Positions 54,716-63,834 of a stretch of 64,000 nt of DNA are shown here, in pieces. How positions within the stretch are numbered: position 1 is the stretch's first letter; each line of letters opens with the position of its first letter. The position numbers and the translations under genes are program-made. Location: NCBI GenBank assembly GCA_003223645.1, contig QHVT01000018.1, forward strand, positions 58,467 through 122,466. The letters are read 5' to 3'. Source of the DNA: Acidobacteriota bacterium. Its GTDB lineage: Bacteria; Acidobacteriota; Thermoanaerobaculia; Gp7-AA8. The notes beneath the pieces were generated by a model that was not told the DNA's origin, did not search any database, and worked only from the letters and a program-made list of their open reading frames with translations.

Positions 54716-55586
54716 CGCGGATCAAGTCGAAAAACTGAGGCAGCTCGCGCTGACGCGCGCGCGCAGTGAGCAGTTTGACGAAGCGCTCGTGTTGTACGAC
54801 GAGGCGTTGGCGCTGGTCGCCGACGACGAACAGCGCGAGCTCATCACGATCAACAAGGCCGACGCGCTCATCGCGTCGGGACGCAGCGGGCCGGAAGTGG
54901 CTTCGCTGCCGTCGATCCTGATGCGCCGGCGGAACCCGCATCACACGTTCCTCGCCGCCTACGCGCTCATGTTCCAGCACCGGACCGAGAACAACATCCG
55001 GCGCGCGATCGTGTTCGGCGAGACAGCCCTGCGCACCGCCCGCGAGTCGAACGAGCGCTGGTGGATCTACGCCGCGGTCAACGATCTCGGAATCTGCTAC
55101 GAGACCGACTCGCAGTTCGCGAAAGCGATCGAGTGCCACGAGCAGGCGCTGGAGCTGGCCGCGGAGCTGATCGATCCTTCCGAACGGACGCTCAGCGAAA
55201 GCATCACCCTCGGCAACCTCGGATACAACAAGCTGCTGGTCGGCGAAACGAACGAGGGCCTCGCGATGATCCATCGCGCGCTCGAGTCGATCGAGATCCC
55301 GAGCAGCATCTGCGACCTGCACATCGACCTTTGCTACGGCTATCTCGAGCTGAAAGATCACGCGCGCGCGCGCAAGTACGGCGAGATCGGACTCCAGCTC
55401 TCCGCCGAGCCGCGGCAGGTACGCAACGCGCACTACCTCCTCGGCGAAGCTGCTTATGAGATGGGCGACCTCGAAGGCGCGGAGTATCACTTCGACGAGC
55501 TCACGAAGTTCTATCCGCAGTTCCGCAACCTGAAGAAACTTCTATTCGCCATCGACCTTCGGAGCATGGTGAACCTGAGACTATGA
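54696..55586 (+). CDS. TPR-repeat protein downstream of the XRE regulator
   Basis: 296 residues from ATG 54696 (GGGTGGGAG upstream); ATG 54708 is an alternative. Helical repeats are visible: FDEALVLYDEALALV, RRAIVFGETALRTARESN, FAKAIECHEQALELAAELI, TNEGLAMIHRALESI, ARKYGEIGLQLSAEP, and DLEGAEYHFDELTKFYPQ. No catalytic domain. It overlaps the XRE stop at its start and the secreted-protein start at its end (ATGA). XRE plus TPR pairs often sense a peptide or a partner protein; which one is unknown here. Confidence 0.8.
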   Translation: MGATMLSADQVEKLRQLALTRARSEQFDEALVLYDEALALVADDEQRELITINKADALIASGRSGPEVASLPSILMRRRNPHHTFLAAYALMFQHRTENNIRRAIVFGETALRTARESNERWWIYAAVNDLGICYETDSQFAKAIECHEQALELAAELIDPSERTLSESITLGNLGYNKLLVGETNEGLAMIHRALESIEIPSSICDLHIDLCYGYLELKDHARARKYGEIGLQLSAEPRQVRNAHYLLGEAAYEMGDLEGAEYHFDELTKFYPQFRNLKKLLFAIDLRSMVNLRL

Positions 55587-56608
55587 AACGGCTCCTGCTG
55601 CTGTTCGTCCTGCTGTTGCTCGCCGTGCCGGCCGCGTTCGCGCAGTCGACGGCGAACGTGCTGCTCACGGACGACGGCATCGTGTACACCGTGACCTCGG
55701 AGTGGTCCTCCGATCATCCCGACGTGCAGACCGCTTCCTCGTCGTATCTCATCCTGAACGTCCGCCAGCCCGACGTGGCCATGCGCCGCGTGATCATTCC
55801 GGCGACGCTGAGCGGCGGCTCCAACTCCGAGCCCGCGCTCGCGTACGACAACCAGTCCGACACCCTGTTCGTCTTCTGGCAGTACTCCGTCAACGCGATG
55901 TCGAGCGAACTGCGATTCATCTCCCTCGACCGCGACGGCAACTGGAGCCAGCCGAACGCGTTCGAAACCGCGTCCTACCGCTTCCGCCGCAACCTGCGCA
56001 TCGCCCTCACCCACTTCGCCGGCGAACAGGACCAGGGCAGCTCCAACGTCTCCCCCGTGCCGGAGATCAACGTGCACGCCACATGGTGGGAGTCGGCCGG
56101 AGGAAGCGAGCGCGCGCGCTACGCAATGCTCACCATCCATCGCGGCGAAGTCGCCATCCAGGTGCACGATCTCTCCGACTTCATCACCACCGCCCGCAAG
56201 ACCTACAACGTCGCCGAAAACTTCAACCGCGAGCTCCTGCGCCACCCGGCCATCTTCGAGTCGCCGGACAGCGACTCCGTGAGCATCGTGTTCGGCGAGA
56301 TGCAGAACAACGGCTTCCAGCGCGTGACCATCAGCCCGATCGGCAACGCGCGCATCCGCGTCCCGGTCGGCAAAACCGATCGCGGCTTCGGCCCCCCGGC
56401 AGCGTTCGAAATGTCCGCCAGCACACCGGTCGACGCCATCTCCCCCCACCCCGACCGCCTCATCTTCTTCTTCGAGCAGGACGGCTCCATGCGCTACGTC
56501 GTGTACCGCAACAACGAGTGGTCCGCCGAGCGCAAGATCCGCCTCGACGAAGGCATGACCCGCGACATGGCGATCAACGCAATGCGCGGGCTGGTCGGCG
56601 CGCACTAG
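55583..56608 (+). CDS. Secreted beta-propeller-like protein
   Basis: 341 residues. The signal peptide is KRLLLLFVLLLLAVPAAFA. The rest alternates short beta-strands with turns (EPALAYDNQSDTLFVFWQYS, LRFISLDRDGNWSQPNAF, INVHATWWES, SVSIVFGEMQNNGFQ), like sialidase-type or PD40-type propellers, but with no catalytic signature I can name. It overlaps the TPR gene stop and is probably exported by Sec. Convergent with the small secreted gene 14 bases beyond. Confidence 0.75.
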   Translation: MKRLLLLFVLLLLAVPAAFAQSTANVLLTDDGIVYTVTSEWSSDHPDVQTASSSYLILNVRQPDVAMRRVIIPATLSGGSNSEPALAYDNQSDTLFVFWQYSVNAMSSELRFISLDRDGNWSQPNAFETASYRFRRNLRIALTHFAGEQDQGSSNVSPVPEINVHATWWESAGGSERARYAMLTIHRGEVAIQVHDLSDFITTARKTYNVAENFNRELLRHPAIFESPDSDSVSIVFGEMQNNGFQRVTISPIGNARIRVPVGKTDRGFGPPAAFEMSASTPVDAISPHPDRLIFFFEQDGSMRYVVYRNNEWSAERKIRLDEGMTRDMAINAMRGLVGAH

Positions 56609-56621
56609 TCGGGTCGCGATC

Positions 56622-56813
56622 TCAAGGACGTGGTGGATCCGGAATCGGCGGGATCATGCCGTCTCCGTTCGATACGATCGAGCGAATGATTCTGGAGACG
56701 AATCGTGCCAGGCGGTCGTAAACGCCGGAGCCATCGTCTCGCCTCGCGGCGAGCGCCGGTGTCGTGATCGCGAGAATGAGAATGACTGCCGCCACTTTTT
56801 TCCGAACATGCAT
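56622..56813 (-). CDS. Small secreted protein
   Basis: 63 residues with GGAG six bases before the ATG. A signal peptide (HVRKKVAAVILILAITTPALA) is followed by about 40 residues: RRDDGSGVYDRLARFVSRIIRSIVSNG, then a proline-rich end (IPPIPDPPRP). The mature part could form one amphipathic helix. No family recognised. The clear signal peptide and ribosome site favour a real gene. Confidence 0.55.
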   Translation of the reverse strand: MHVRKKVAAVILILAITTPALAARRDDGSGVYDRLARFVSRIIRSIVSNGDGMIPPIPDPPRP

Positions 56814-56932
56814 AGCGTCTCCACGGGCCCAATGGCTCCCGAAAGCGGTGATGTGGGGGAAGCCCCGCGGAGTAGTGGTTGGGAGGGACGAAGTGCTACC
56901 CTGCCGCGCGGCCAGCTCGCGAAGAAAACGGC

Positions 56933-58075
56933 TTAGCGGTTGCGGTCCGGAGCGACGAAGAGAAGGGCCGGCTCGTTCGTCAGCCGGCGGAGGTAGGTCC
57001 CGATTTGGTGCGCCGTTTCCGCCGTCGCGACGTCTGCCGTTTCACGCAAATACGAGAGCGCTTGAAGCGCGCGCTCGTTCAGGCGGGCATTGCGAAACTC
57101 TTCGACAATCGTGACTGCCAGATCGCGCGCGGCGGCGCGCGCATTCGTTGCGAGCAGCGCCTCGATCAGGTCGACGCCTGCGAGTCCCGCTTCCTCGGGC
57201 ATTCCGAGTTTCAGAAGCTCCGCGCGTACTTCGCTGAGCATTCCGATCGCCGAGTCGAAGCGTGCAGCCGAAAGCTGCGCGACCCCGATACTCCAATTCG
57301 TGCGCGCGATCTCCGTCGGCATCTCCAATTCGCGGAAGATCGATCGCGCCTGCTGGAGGGCGTCGACCGAGGCGTTCAAGTCGCCGGCGTCGGCGGCCGC
57401 GCGTCCGAGGTTGTTGTATGCGGCAGCCATCGTGTGCAAATCGTCCTCGGCGCGCGCCACCGGGATGACGCGCATGAACGCCTGTCGAGCCTCGGCGAAC
57501 CGGCCGGTTCGATGGTGCGTCATCCCGATCACTAGATCGCATTGGGCTACCTGTCTCAGATCACGATGATTACGGAAAACCTCGCGCGACCCCTCGAGCA
57601 GCAAGAGCGCCTCCGCCGTTCGATCCATTTCACGCAAAGTGATTGCGCGAGCCAGCGCGAGCGTCGCACGGTCATGCGCAAGCGCCGGCTCGTCTGCAAT
57701 CCGGCGGTCTGCGACATCCAACGCCAAGAGCGCGGCAGGATGCCGGCTGGCGAGCCGGTGAGCATTCGACATCGCCTTCCACGCCTGCGCTTGCACCTGC
57801 ACGCGGATCAGACGCGGATAGCTCTCGACCAACGCCTCGGCGATGGTTGTGGCGAGTTGCGCGATGTGAAGACTTCGTTCCGGTGAACGCACCAACTCTG
57901 TTCGCGCCGCGCTGCACAACGCTTCCACCATCCCGAGCGTAAGCCACTCTCGTCGTAGCGGCTCATCGAGGAACCGCTCAGGGTCGGTGACGATGAGGGG
58001 CACCGCCTTCGCCGCGTCTCTGCGTTCCGCCTCGAGCTGGCGCGCCAGACGCGCGAATTCTTCCAGCCGGCTCAC
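56933..58075 (-). CDS. TPR-repeat protein coupled to an ECF sigma gene
   Basis: 380 residues from GTG 58075, which overlaps the sigma factor stop (GTGA). The N-terminal 120 residues are helical (EEFARLARQLEAERRDAAKAVPLI, LHIAQLATTIAEALVESYP). TPR-like units follow: RTAEALLLLEGSREVFR, FAEARQAFMRVIPVARAE, AAYNNLGRAAADAGDLNASVDALQQARSIF, FDSAIGMLSEVRAELLKLG. No membrane span is seen, so it is not a standard anti-sigma factor. A regulatory or partner role for the sigma factor is likely from coupling. Confidence 0.83.
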   Translation of the reverse strand: MSRLEEFARLARQLEAERRDAAKAVPLIVTDPERFLDEPLRREWLTLGMVEALCSAARTELVRSPERSLHIAQLATTIAEALVESYPRLIRVQVQAQAWKAMSNAHRLASRHPAALLALDVADRRIADEPALAHDRATLALARAITLREMDRTAEALLLLEGSREVFRNHRDLRQVAQCDLVIGMTHHRTGRFAEARQAFMRVIPVARAEDDLHTMAAAYNNLGRAAADAGDLNASVDALQQARSIFRELEMPTEIARTNWSIGVAQLSAARFDSAIGMLSEVRAELLKLGMPEEAGLAGVDLIEALLATNARAAARDLAVTIVEEFRNARLNERALQALSYLRETADVATAETAHQIGTYLRRLTNEPALLFVAPDRNR

Positions 58076-58641
58076 GACGCACCTCCACCGCCATAGCGCC
58101 GCTGCGCCTGATCGAGACAACGGCCGACGAGCTTCGCCGCGTACTTGCTCGTCGTCCCGAGAATCGTCGCGATCTCGGGAATCGTGTAACCCTCAAGATG
58201 CCGCAGCCGCAGCGCCAGCTGGCAGCGCGGTGTCAGCCGCGCGAACGCCTCACGTGCCGCGAGAACGTCCGGCCACTGTTGCCCCGCGCGGGCGTACCGC
58301 GGATCTGCGGGGTCGCGTCCGTCCTCAGGTAGAGGTTCGGTGCGCTGCGCCCGCCGGACGTAGTTCTTGCTCGCATTGAAGATCGCAGAGACCAGCCATG
58401 CGCGCTGATCGTTGATCCGATCGACGCACGTCAGGAACGCGAGGAACACCTCGTGAGCCAGCGTTTCGGCATCCGCTCGATCGATCCCAAAGCGCGAAAC
58501 AGCGATGCCGACCAGAAGGTCGAAATGCGCTTCGTAGGTGGCCGCGAGCTCGCCATCCGAGCGTGTTTCGGCAGAGAGATGAACTGACATTAGGCCGTAG
58601 TCGAGAGTGTAGGAGCGATTTGATGATTGCGCCATCCTCAT
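58072..58641 (-). CDS. ECF-type sigma factor
   Basis: 189 residues (ATG 58641; ATG 58590 possible, neither with a strong ribosome site). Region 2: YEAHFDLLVGIAVSRFGIDRADAETLAHEVFLAFL. Region 4: RLTPRCQLALRLRHLEGYTIPEIATILGTTSKYAAKLVGRCL, a clear helix-turn-helix. It lies about 65 bp from the next gene, with no anti-sigma gene of usual type. The TPR gene that follows is translationally coupled. Confidence 0.86.
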   Translation of the reverse strand: MRMAQSSNRSYTLDYGLMSVHLSAETRSDGELAATYEAHFDLLVGIAVSRFGIDRADAETLAHEVFLAFLTCVDRINDQRAWLVSAIFNASKNYVRRAQRTEPLPEDGRDPADPRYARAGQQWPDVLAAREAFARLTPRCQLALRLRHLEGYTIPEIATILGTTSKYAAKLVGRCLDQAQRRYGGGGAS

Positions 58642-58705
58642 TTCATCTCAGGTTAGCCCGTCCTCGCTGACAGACAATTGCTTGTATGAAGTTAGGCCGC
58701 GGTGC

Positions 58706-59878
58706 TCACTGATGTTGTCTGGCCAACCATTCTTGTCTCGCACGTTCGCGCTCGATTAGCTCAGCGTGAAATCGTTCCGGGTCAAAATATTCGATGAGCA
58801 TCTCGTTCCCTTTGAAAAAGAAGCCGATTAGATCAAGCCACCGTGGAAGTGGTATCTCGCCGTCTACACGCCATACCTTAACCCGACGGAACGCGCGCGG
58901 TTCGTTCGGCACGCTTGATGTGACGCGGCCAGCGTACTCATTCTCAAGATAGACCTTCACCGCTCCGTCCAGATGGCGAAAGCGCTTCTCCGCGACGAGG
59001 CGCTCCGAATGGAGGTACCTATTCAGGTACAGATAGCCGAACTTTGCCGTCACGTTTGAGACCTCCTCCACCTCAAACGTCTTCACGCCGTCTCGGAAAC
59101 TCCACATAAATTCGGTCCTATCCAAGTCGTAGTGAAGTTTGAACGGCGGATACTCGATTCGCTTCACGACCGTCACTCCGACCGCATTGGGATCATCTAG
59201 CTGTTCCGCCGCGAACGTCGGACCGCGCCAGACGTCACACTCCATCATCAAGTGGAATGCCTCCAGGGGCATCAAACGCCGATGGTCGATTCCGACGCGA
59301 AAAGCGTTCGATGAGCGCGTCTCCTCATGAAACCGGATGAAGCGGCTCAGAAACTCAAAGTTTGGGTTAGAGGTGTAGCCACGGCGTAAGAACTGGTGGT
59401 AGTGGATCACATGATCGCGGTACTCAATTCCGCCGTCATGTAACGTAAATCGCTCGTCGAGTTTCAGCAGGCCATCGTCATCAAGTAAAGTTCGCAACTC
59501 AGGGTACTGCTGGAGCACCACGCTATGCTGCAAATCGGCATCAACTGCATCCGCCAGCGAGAAATACCGCTTGTGGACTTCTGCACCCAAATAGTACAGG
59601 GCGAGTCGCTGCCGGTCCTCCAACGCGCCGCGCGACGCACCGTCCACAAACATCTTGTAACCGCCGGGAAAGGATGAAATAAGAGCGTCAAATTCGGTAT
59701 CGTTAAGCGCTTCGATCAACTCAGCGACGTCAGTCACGAGATCCCTGAGGATCGTCGCCAGGCGTGCCGGCTTATTGCTGTAGAAGATGGACGGGAACTC
59801 AATTGGAAACTTGTTGAAGTGTCTCGCAATGCGTACAAGCTCGTCGAGCTTCGCCGCGGAAACCTGCAATCGGTTCAT
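58706..59878 (-). CDS. Hypothetical protein, 390 aa
   Basis: No family recognised. The protein is rich in aromatic and charged residues, soluble, and has no signal peptide or membrane span. Visible segments are IEFPSIFYSNKPARLATILRDLV, HHEETR-like HEETRSSNAFRVGIDHRRL, and YLYLNRYLHSERLVAEKRFRHLDGAVKVYLENEYAG. Base composition looks less GC-rich than the region to the left, which fits an acquired gene. It is divergent from the transposase fragment and starts a stretch of unknown genes. Confidence 0.65.
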   Translation of the reverse strand: MNRLQVSAAKLDELVRIARHFNKFPIEFPSIFYSNKPARLATILRDLVTDVAELIEALNDTEFDALISSFPGGYKMFVDGASRGALEDRQRLALYYLGAEVHKRYFSLADAVDADLQHSVVLQQYPELRTLLDDDGLLKLDERFTLHDGGIEYRDHVIHYHQFLRRGYTSNPNFEFLSRFIRFHEETRSSNAFRVGIDHRRLMPLEAFHLMMECDVWRGPTFAAEQLDDPNAVGVTVVKRIEYPPFKLHYDLDRTEFMWSFRDGVKTFEVEEVSNVTAKFGYLYLNRYLHSERLVAEKRFRHLDGAVKVYLENEYAGRVTSSVPNEPRAFRRVKVWRVDGEIPLPRWLDLIGFFFKGNEMLIEYFDPERFHAELIERERARQEWLARQHQ

Positions 59879-59914
59879 CGTGACTTAGTGTAGCAGCCGT
59901 TTCTTTGCGTCGTC

Positions 59915-59935
59915 CTAACGTCCTTGCGTAAGCTG
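59915..59935. repeat. Near-repeat, left copy
   Basis: CTAACGTCCTTGCGTAAGCTG matches 63733-63754 except for one extra base and one substitution. It contains the TTG start of the transposase fragment. Confidence 0.55.
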
Positions 59936-60121
59936 CACGAGACGCGGAAGATCTCCCACAACGGCATGATGCGATGGAAGCGCGAGCGGATCTTCACGAG
60001 CAAAACACTCACCGGCGAGTGGGTTGGTCTTGAAGAGATCGACGACGGCATTTGGTCGCTGTACTACGGACCGGTGCTGCTGGCCCGCTTCGATGACCGG
60101 GAGATGCGATTCTATGGCTGA
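59924..60121 (+). pseudogene. IS481-type transposase, C-terminal fragment
   Basis: 65 residues from TTG. KWKRERIFTSKTLTGEW-like and VGLEEIDDGIWSLYYGPVLLARFD segments match the C-terminal end of IS481-family integrases as I remember them. The catalytic DDE core is absent, so this is a remnant. Repeats typical of such elements lie about 200 bp further on. Confidence 0.7.
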
Positions 60122-60311
60122 TGCTCAACATCTGTGCTGCCCGAGAAAGGACGACGCGTCGCAAATTGTCCCCGTGCGTGATCGAACATCAGCCCATCGT
60201 ATCGACACCGTGTGTTCGTGCGAATTGAATGGGCGGCTGTCGCTCCGCGTATTCGGCAGATCAGCCCACGAAAGCCCCGTCTCTGCCACTCCCCAACCGT
60301 CACCGGGTGTA

Positions 60312-60350
60312 ACCTATGTTCCCGGTCTGTTTTGTCACCCATGTTCCCGG
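60312..60350. repeat. Direct repeat ATGTTCCCGG, likely IS terminal region
   Basis: ACCTATGTTCCCGG (60312-60325) and ACCCATGTTCCCGG (60337-60350) are 25 bases apart. Such paired repeats are common at the end of IS481-type elements, and the fragment ORF lies to the left. The gap 60122-60431 holds this and no gene I can support. Confidence 0.5.
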
Positions 60351-60431
60351 CCGCACGCTCGAGTTAGGCGGCGCCGTGCCACTCCTGTTGCCTCGTTATA
60401 CGTAGTGCTGCGTCTTAGTCAGGTAACCGCT

Positions 60432-61055
60432 TCACAGAGACTTGCCGCACGCTCCGCATGTTCTGGCCGCAACCGGTACATCAGATCCGCAGTGATAGCA
60501 AAACGTCAACGGCGATACTTCTTCGTTCTGATCCTCAGCAATAGGCTCGATTGAGCGCCGCGCTAACTCCGCGAGAATAGCTTGGCGACCCTCCTCTTTA
60601 TAGTTATCCAGGGATGTTGCTGCTCTCTTCAACTCCTCGTCGGACTTTCTCCTCCAATAGTCAAGCTGCTTCGATGTTATTGCTAGCGACGGGCGTTTGA
60701 GCGCTTCGTCGTCCCTGTTTCGTTGGACGCCCTCGACGTTGGCCGTATTCACGCCGGGCTCTGGCGTGAATGCGTCGCGCTGCCGGTCATTCGCTTGGGA
60801 AGACAATCGGTTTGCCGAGCCACGAGCGGCCCGGAAGATCAATTGATCAAATCGAACGTACTCCACCTTCGCCCCGAACAGACCGGAGAGACAGCCCGGT
60901 TGAACTTCAATGTTTACGTCTGAGAGCTGATAGAACTCCCACCCTTGTGCGACATGCTCGTTAATGGCAACCTCAAGCTGCCTCGCTACTTCCGTCGCAG
61001 AAAGGCCGCCCCTGTTCTGTCCGATGAACGGAATAACCTTGTACTGATACTCCAT
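60432..61055 (-). CDS. DUF4177-like protein with C-terminal zinc ribbon
   Basis: 207 residues. Residues 1-75 fit DUF4177-like proteins (YQYKVIPFIG, VARQLEVAINEHVAQGWEFYQL). A polar middle part follows. Residues about 185-207 form a double-CxxC zinc ribbon (FCYHCGSDVPVAARTCGACG). No membrane span. Function unknown. It lies between the IS remnant and a membrane protein of unknown function, in the less GC-rich part. Confidence 0.7.
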   Translation of the reverse strand: MEYQYKVIPFIGQNRGGLSATEVARQLEVAINEHVAQGWEFYQLSDVNIEVQPGCLSGLFGAKVEYVRFDQLIFRAARGSANRLSSQANDRQRDAFTPEPGVNTANVEGVQRNRDDEALKRPSLAITSKQLDYWRRKSDEELKRAATSLDNYKEEGRQAILAELARRSIEPIAEDQNEEVSPLTFCYHCGSDVPVAARTCGACGKSL

Positions 61056-61342
61056 AGAGACGACCCGCCTTTCACCAAGAACCGCAAACCCTATTAGATG
61101 GTGAGCATACTCGCGGAGTGACTATTTGTCCGTTCACCGATGGAAGAGCACCAGGAAGTATAGTTATTTCTGAGCCGCCAACATCAATTCGTGGAGTTGG
61201 TAAAGGAGTATGGCGTTGTTGGGTAAGCGCGTCACGCACCAGCGTTCATTTTCGACTGCGCAGGAGCTTTAACGATAGCTCGCGCCGCCGAGGTTAGACG
61301 GTACGTTTTCACTGCGGTTGAATTAAGGCGGTAATTTCCGTC

Positions 61343-62917
61343 TTACGCCAAGTCCTTCAGATCACGCAATGCCGTCTTTCTTGCGTCTGAGACAGCATTA
61401 GCCAACTCGCCCATCAGCTCGTTATGCACGCGAATCATTTCATCGATACGCTCGACGTCGGCTTGCCGCAACGCGCGGATACGAATTGCTTCCTGAAGGG
61501 CATCACCATGACGGCGTTGACGGTTTATCGCTGCCGTGAGACGCTCCTCCCACATCTTGCGCTTTCTGATCAACACGGCGGAATCGGCAAACCCGTCTTC
61601 CTGTGCAATGGTCTGTGCCGCGCCTCTCAATTGATCTTGGCAGCGACCGACTTCGGCGGCCACCTCAGCACTGAGATCCTGAAGTTCCTGAACTTTCTTA
61701 TCCGCGACCTGCAGTTCCTGATCGCGTTCTTCTCGAGCTTGCGTCAGCACCGCCATATCGGCTCCAGGAGAGTCGCGCAAGCGGTTAACAGTGGCTTCGA
61801 TCTCGCTCATCCTTGCGTTAATCGAGGCAATCTTTGCGCGCCTCGCCGCTGTGCGCGCCCGCACACCCTCCGTCTCATAATACCAACGCCTAAACTCGAA
61901 CGGCGTCATTTTTTCCGGCGCCAGCATCTCCTTCTCATACCACTCGTCATAGTAGCCAGCTCTGTATAACTCATATGCGTCTTGTAATTCTTCGTCGTAG
62001 TAGATCTCAAGCGCGCGAGGCTCGTACCATTTGAGAAGGAGCAGCCCCAGAAACAGGCCGAACAAAACCATTCGAATAGCGTTTTCCGCCCGCCTAAAGC
62101 CAGGGATTGCTTCCATTCGTCCAAGCGCCTCAAAGCGTGCGGCGATTCCATCGGGACGAGCGTCGACGCCGAACTGTTTGGCACGTGTGCTCTCATCGGC
62201 GTTATCAAACGCTTTCAGAGTTGCAGCACGTTCATGCTCTAACGAGTCTAATAGGTTGTTCGCGCCAGCAACAGCTTGCTCTAGTGATCTGGCCACTGGC
62301 CCGGAACCATAGCGCCTGCTGAGACCCGTGCCGGCGATCTCGCTACTGTAGCTCGCCATAGCGTCTTCTCGCTTTTGACGTGCGACGGCTATCTGTCGTT
62401 CAAAATCAGCTACTAACGTAGCGCGTTTTTGCGCTACCGCGCCCGCGTAGTCCGCCGCGCGTGCATTTCGGATATCAGTAGAGAACATGATTTGAGCTAA
62501 AAACGGTGCGCTGATCATCAGCGAAGCAACCACCATCGCGATGCGCACGATCACGCCGACGCGCGCACGCGTGCCAAATTGCCGAACCAAACGCAGGGCA
62601 CGGTCGCGCCACGTCGGCATCGACCCATCGTCCTTTGAAGTCGACTTGCGGTCTCGGACGCGAGACAAGTCGAGCATCGCGAATGCGGAGTCAATGCTGC
62701 CCACAAGAATGACAACAACGCCACCCACCAGCAGGCCACCCACCACAGGGACGGTCTGGGCGGCCATTAACCATCCTATGTAACCCCACGCCAAGCCCTC
62801 GGCGAGAACGATCACAGCAATGTTCAGCCGCAGCAACAACAGCCAGATGTCTGCCTTCGGTGCGCACAAATTCTGCCCGCTTGGCTTTAGTCTTACGAGC
62901 TTCCAGAGAGTTTTCAT
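61343..62917 (-). CDS. DUF4407-like membrane and coiled-coil protein
   Basis: 524 residues with AAAGG upstream of the ATG. Membrane segments lie near 27-80 (LLLLRLNIAVIVLAEGLAW, VPVVGGLLVGGVVVILVG), near 120-150 (VGVIVRIAMVVASLMISAPFL) and near 285-305 (MVLFGLFLGLLLLKWYEP). A coiled coil fills the loop (VAQKRATLVADFERQIAVARQKRE) and most of the C-terminal 170 residues. This plan matches DUF4407 proteins. The role is unknown. It ends a two-gene unit with the SH3-like protein, 14 bases apart. Confidence 0.7.
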   Translation of the reverse strand: MKTLWKLVRLKPSGQNLCAPKADIWLLLLRLNIAVIVLAEGLAWGYIGWLMAAQTVPVVGGLLVGGVVVILVGSIDSAFAMLDLSRVRDRKSTSKDDGSMPTWRDRALRLVRQFGTRARVGVIVRIAMVVASLMISAPFLAQIMFSTDIRNARAADYAGAVAQKRATLVADFERQIAVARQKREDAMASYSSEIAGTGLSRRYGSGPVARSLEQAVAGANNLLDSLEHERAATLKAFDNADESTRAKQFGVDARPDGIAARFEALGRMEAIPGFRRAENAIRMVLFGLFLGLLLLKWYEPRALEIYYDEELQDAYELYRAGYYDEWYEKEMLAPEKMTPFEFRRWYYETEGVRARTAARRAKIASINARMSEIEATVNRLRDSPGADMAVLTQAREERDQELQVADKKVQELQDLSAEVAAEVGRCQDQLRGAAQTIAQEDGFADSAVLIRKRKMWEERLTAAINRQRRHGDALQEAIRIRALRQADVERIDEMIRVHNELMGELANAVSDARKTALRDLKDLA

Positions 62918-62931
62918 CGCCGTGCCTTTTG

Positions 62932-63567
62932 TTATTTACGCGCCTTGCGATTTGCGCGATGCACCCAGACTTGGCCGTTCGCCATTCCAAACAACGTCGG
63001 CGGTTCAGTTGTCTGCTCTGGGAACGGCAAAACGTTCGACTCGCGGTTAGCCGCTATGCGTGTGTATCTAATACGTTGTCGCTTCCGGAGGAATCTCACT
63101 AGGAACACAATTGCGCCCGCCAAAGCAGCTAGAATAGACGCAGCGGCGGCAATGGCTGTGAGATTCCACTCGGAATCGAAAGCCTGCCACGCCGTGACCG
63201 GAGGCGGCAGAGGTTCCTTGCTCATGGGAAGCGCCCGGAGCCGCTCCATGTCTGCGGGATCGACAGGCCTTACATATTTGGAAAGCGCCCACCCGTCTTC
63301 GCCTGTTGCACGATTGGTCATGTGAATCCACGGCAGTAGGCGACCATCGTCCGACGGCCCTAGCACCTGACGGTCTGCATGCAATGTCTCAAGCCGCGAG
63401 AGATGGCGAAGTTCGTCGTCAGGTAGAGTCGGCGGGGGAACGCCGTCGCGAAACCGCACCAGATCAGCATCGGAGCGAACGGCAACCACGGAGTCTTTAT
63501 GCGCAAAGGAAGACTGAGCTACTCCGACAAGCAGCGTGAACGCGATCAAGTTGAACACGCGCCGCAT
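62932..63567 (-). CDS. Membrane-anchored protein with SH3-like domain
   Basis: 211 residues. Signal peptide RRVFNLIAFTLLVGVAQSSFA. Residues about 45-100 resemble a bacterial SH3 domain (GRLLPWIHMTNRATGEDGWALSKYV). One transmembrane helix (LTAIAAAASILAALAGAIVFLVRFL) is followed by a basic cytoplasmic tail of about 50 residues. So the SH3-like part faces the periplasm and the tail faces inside. It precedes the DUF4407-like gene and probably works with it. Confidence 0.65.
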   Translation of the reverse strand: MRRVFNLIAFTLLVGVAQSSFAHKDSVVAVRSDADLVRFRDGVPPPTLPDDELRHLSRLETLHADRQVLGPSDDGRLLPWIHMTNRATGEDGWALSKYVRPVDPADMERLRALPMSKEPLPPPVTAWQAFDSEWNLTAIAAAASILAALAGAIVFLVRFLRKRQRIRYTRIAANRESNVLPFPEQTTEPPTLFGMANGQVWVHRANRKARK

Positions 63568-63732
63568 GGCAAACGCAACAGGCTTTGCGACCGAACTATT
63601 CTGTTCGCTACCTGCATATTTCGGATAGAACGTCTAACCCATGGAATGTACTTACCAAATTTGATGATATTTTGGGTAACTGCGGAATACTCGGCGGGTT
63701 CCCGCGCCACGCCTTTCCGAGCTTTGGTCGGG

Positions 63733-63754
63733 CTAACGTCCTTGGTGTAAGCTG
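63733..63754. repeat. Near-repeat, right copy
   Basis: Matches 59915-59935 over 20 of 22 aligned positions with one inserted base, in the same orientation. Confidence 0.55.
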
Positions 63755-63834
63755 TGCGGACGGTCCCACGTCCCGAAGCCGACGCGGCACGGCGGTTGCC
63801 GCGGAGCGCGCGCGAAGACGCAAACCGCGATCTG

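Noticed and set aside
60024..60554. Plus-strand ORF of 176 codons
   Set aside because: No ribosome site or domain; it spans IS-end repeats and the opposite strand of the DUF4177-like gene.
59915..63754. Phage-type attachment sites
   Set aside because: The near-repeats are similar but no integrase or tRNA gene is next to either copy, so only a repeat is claimed.
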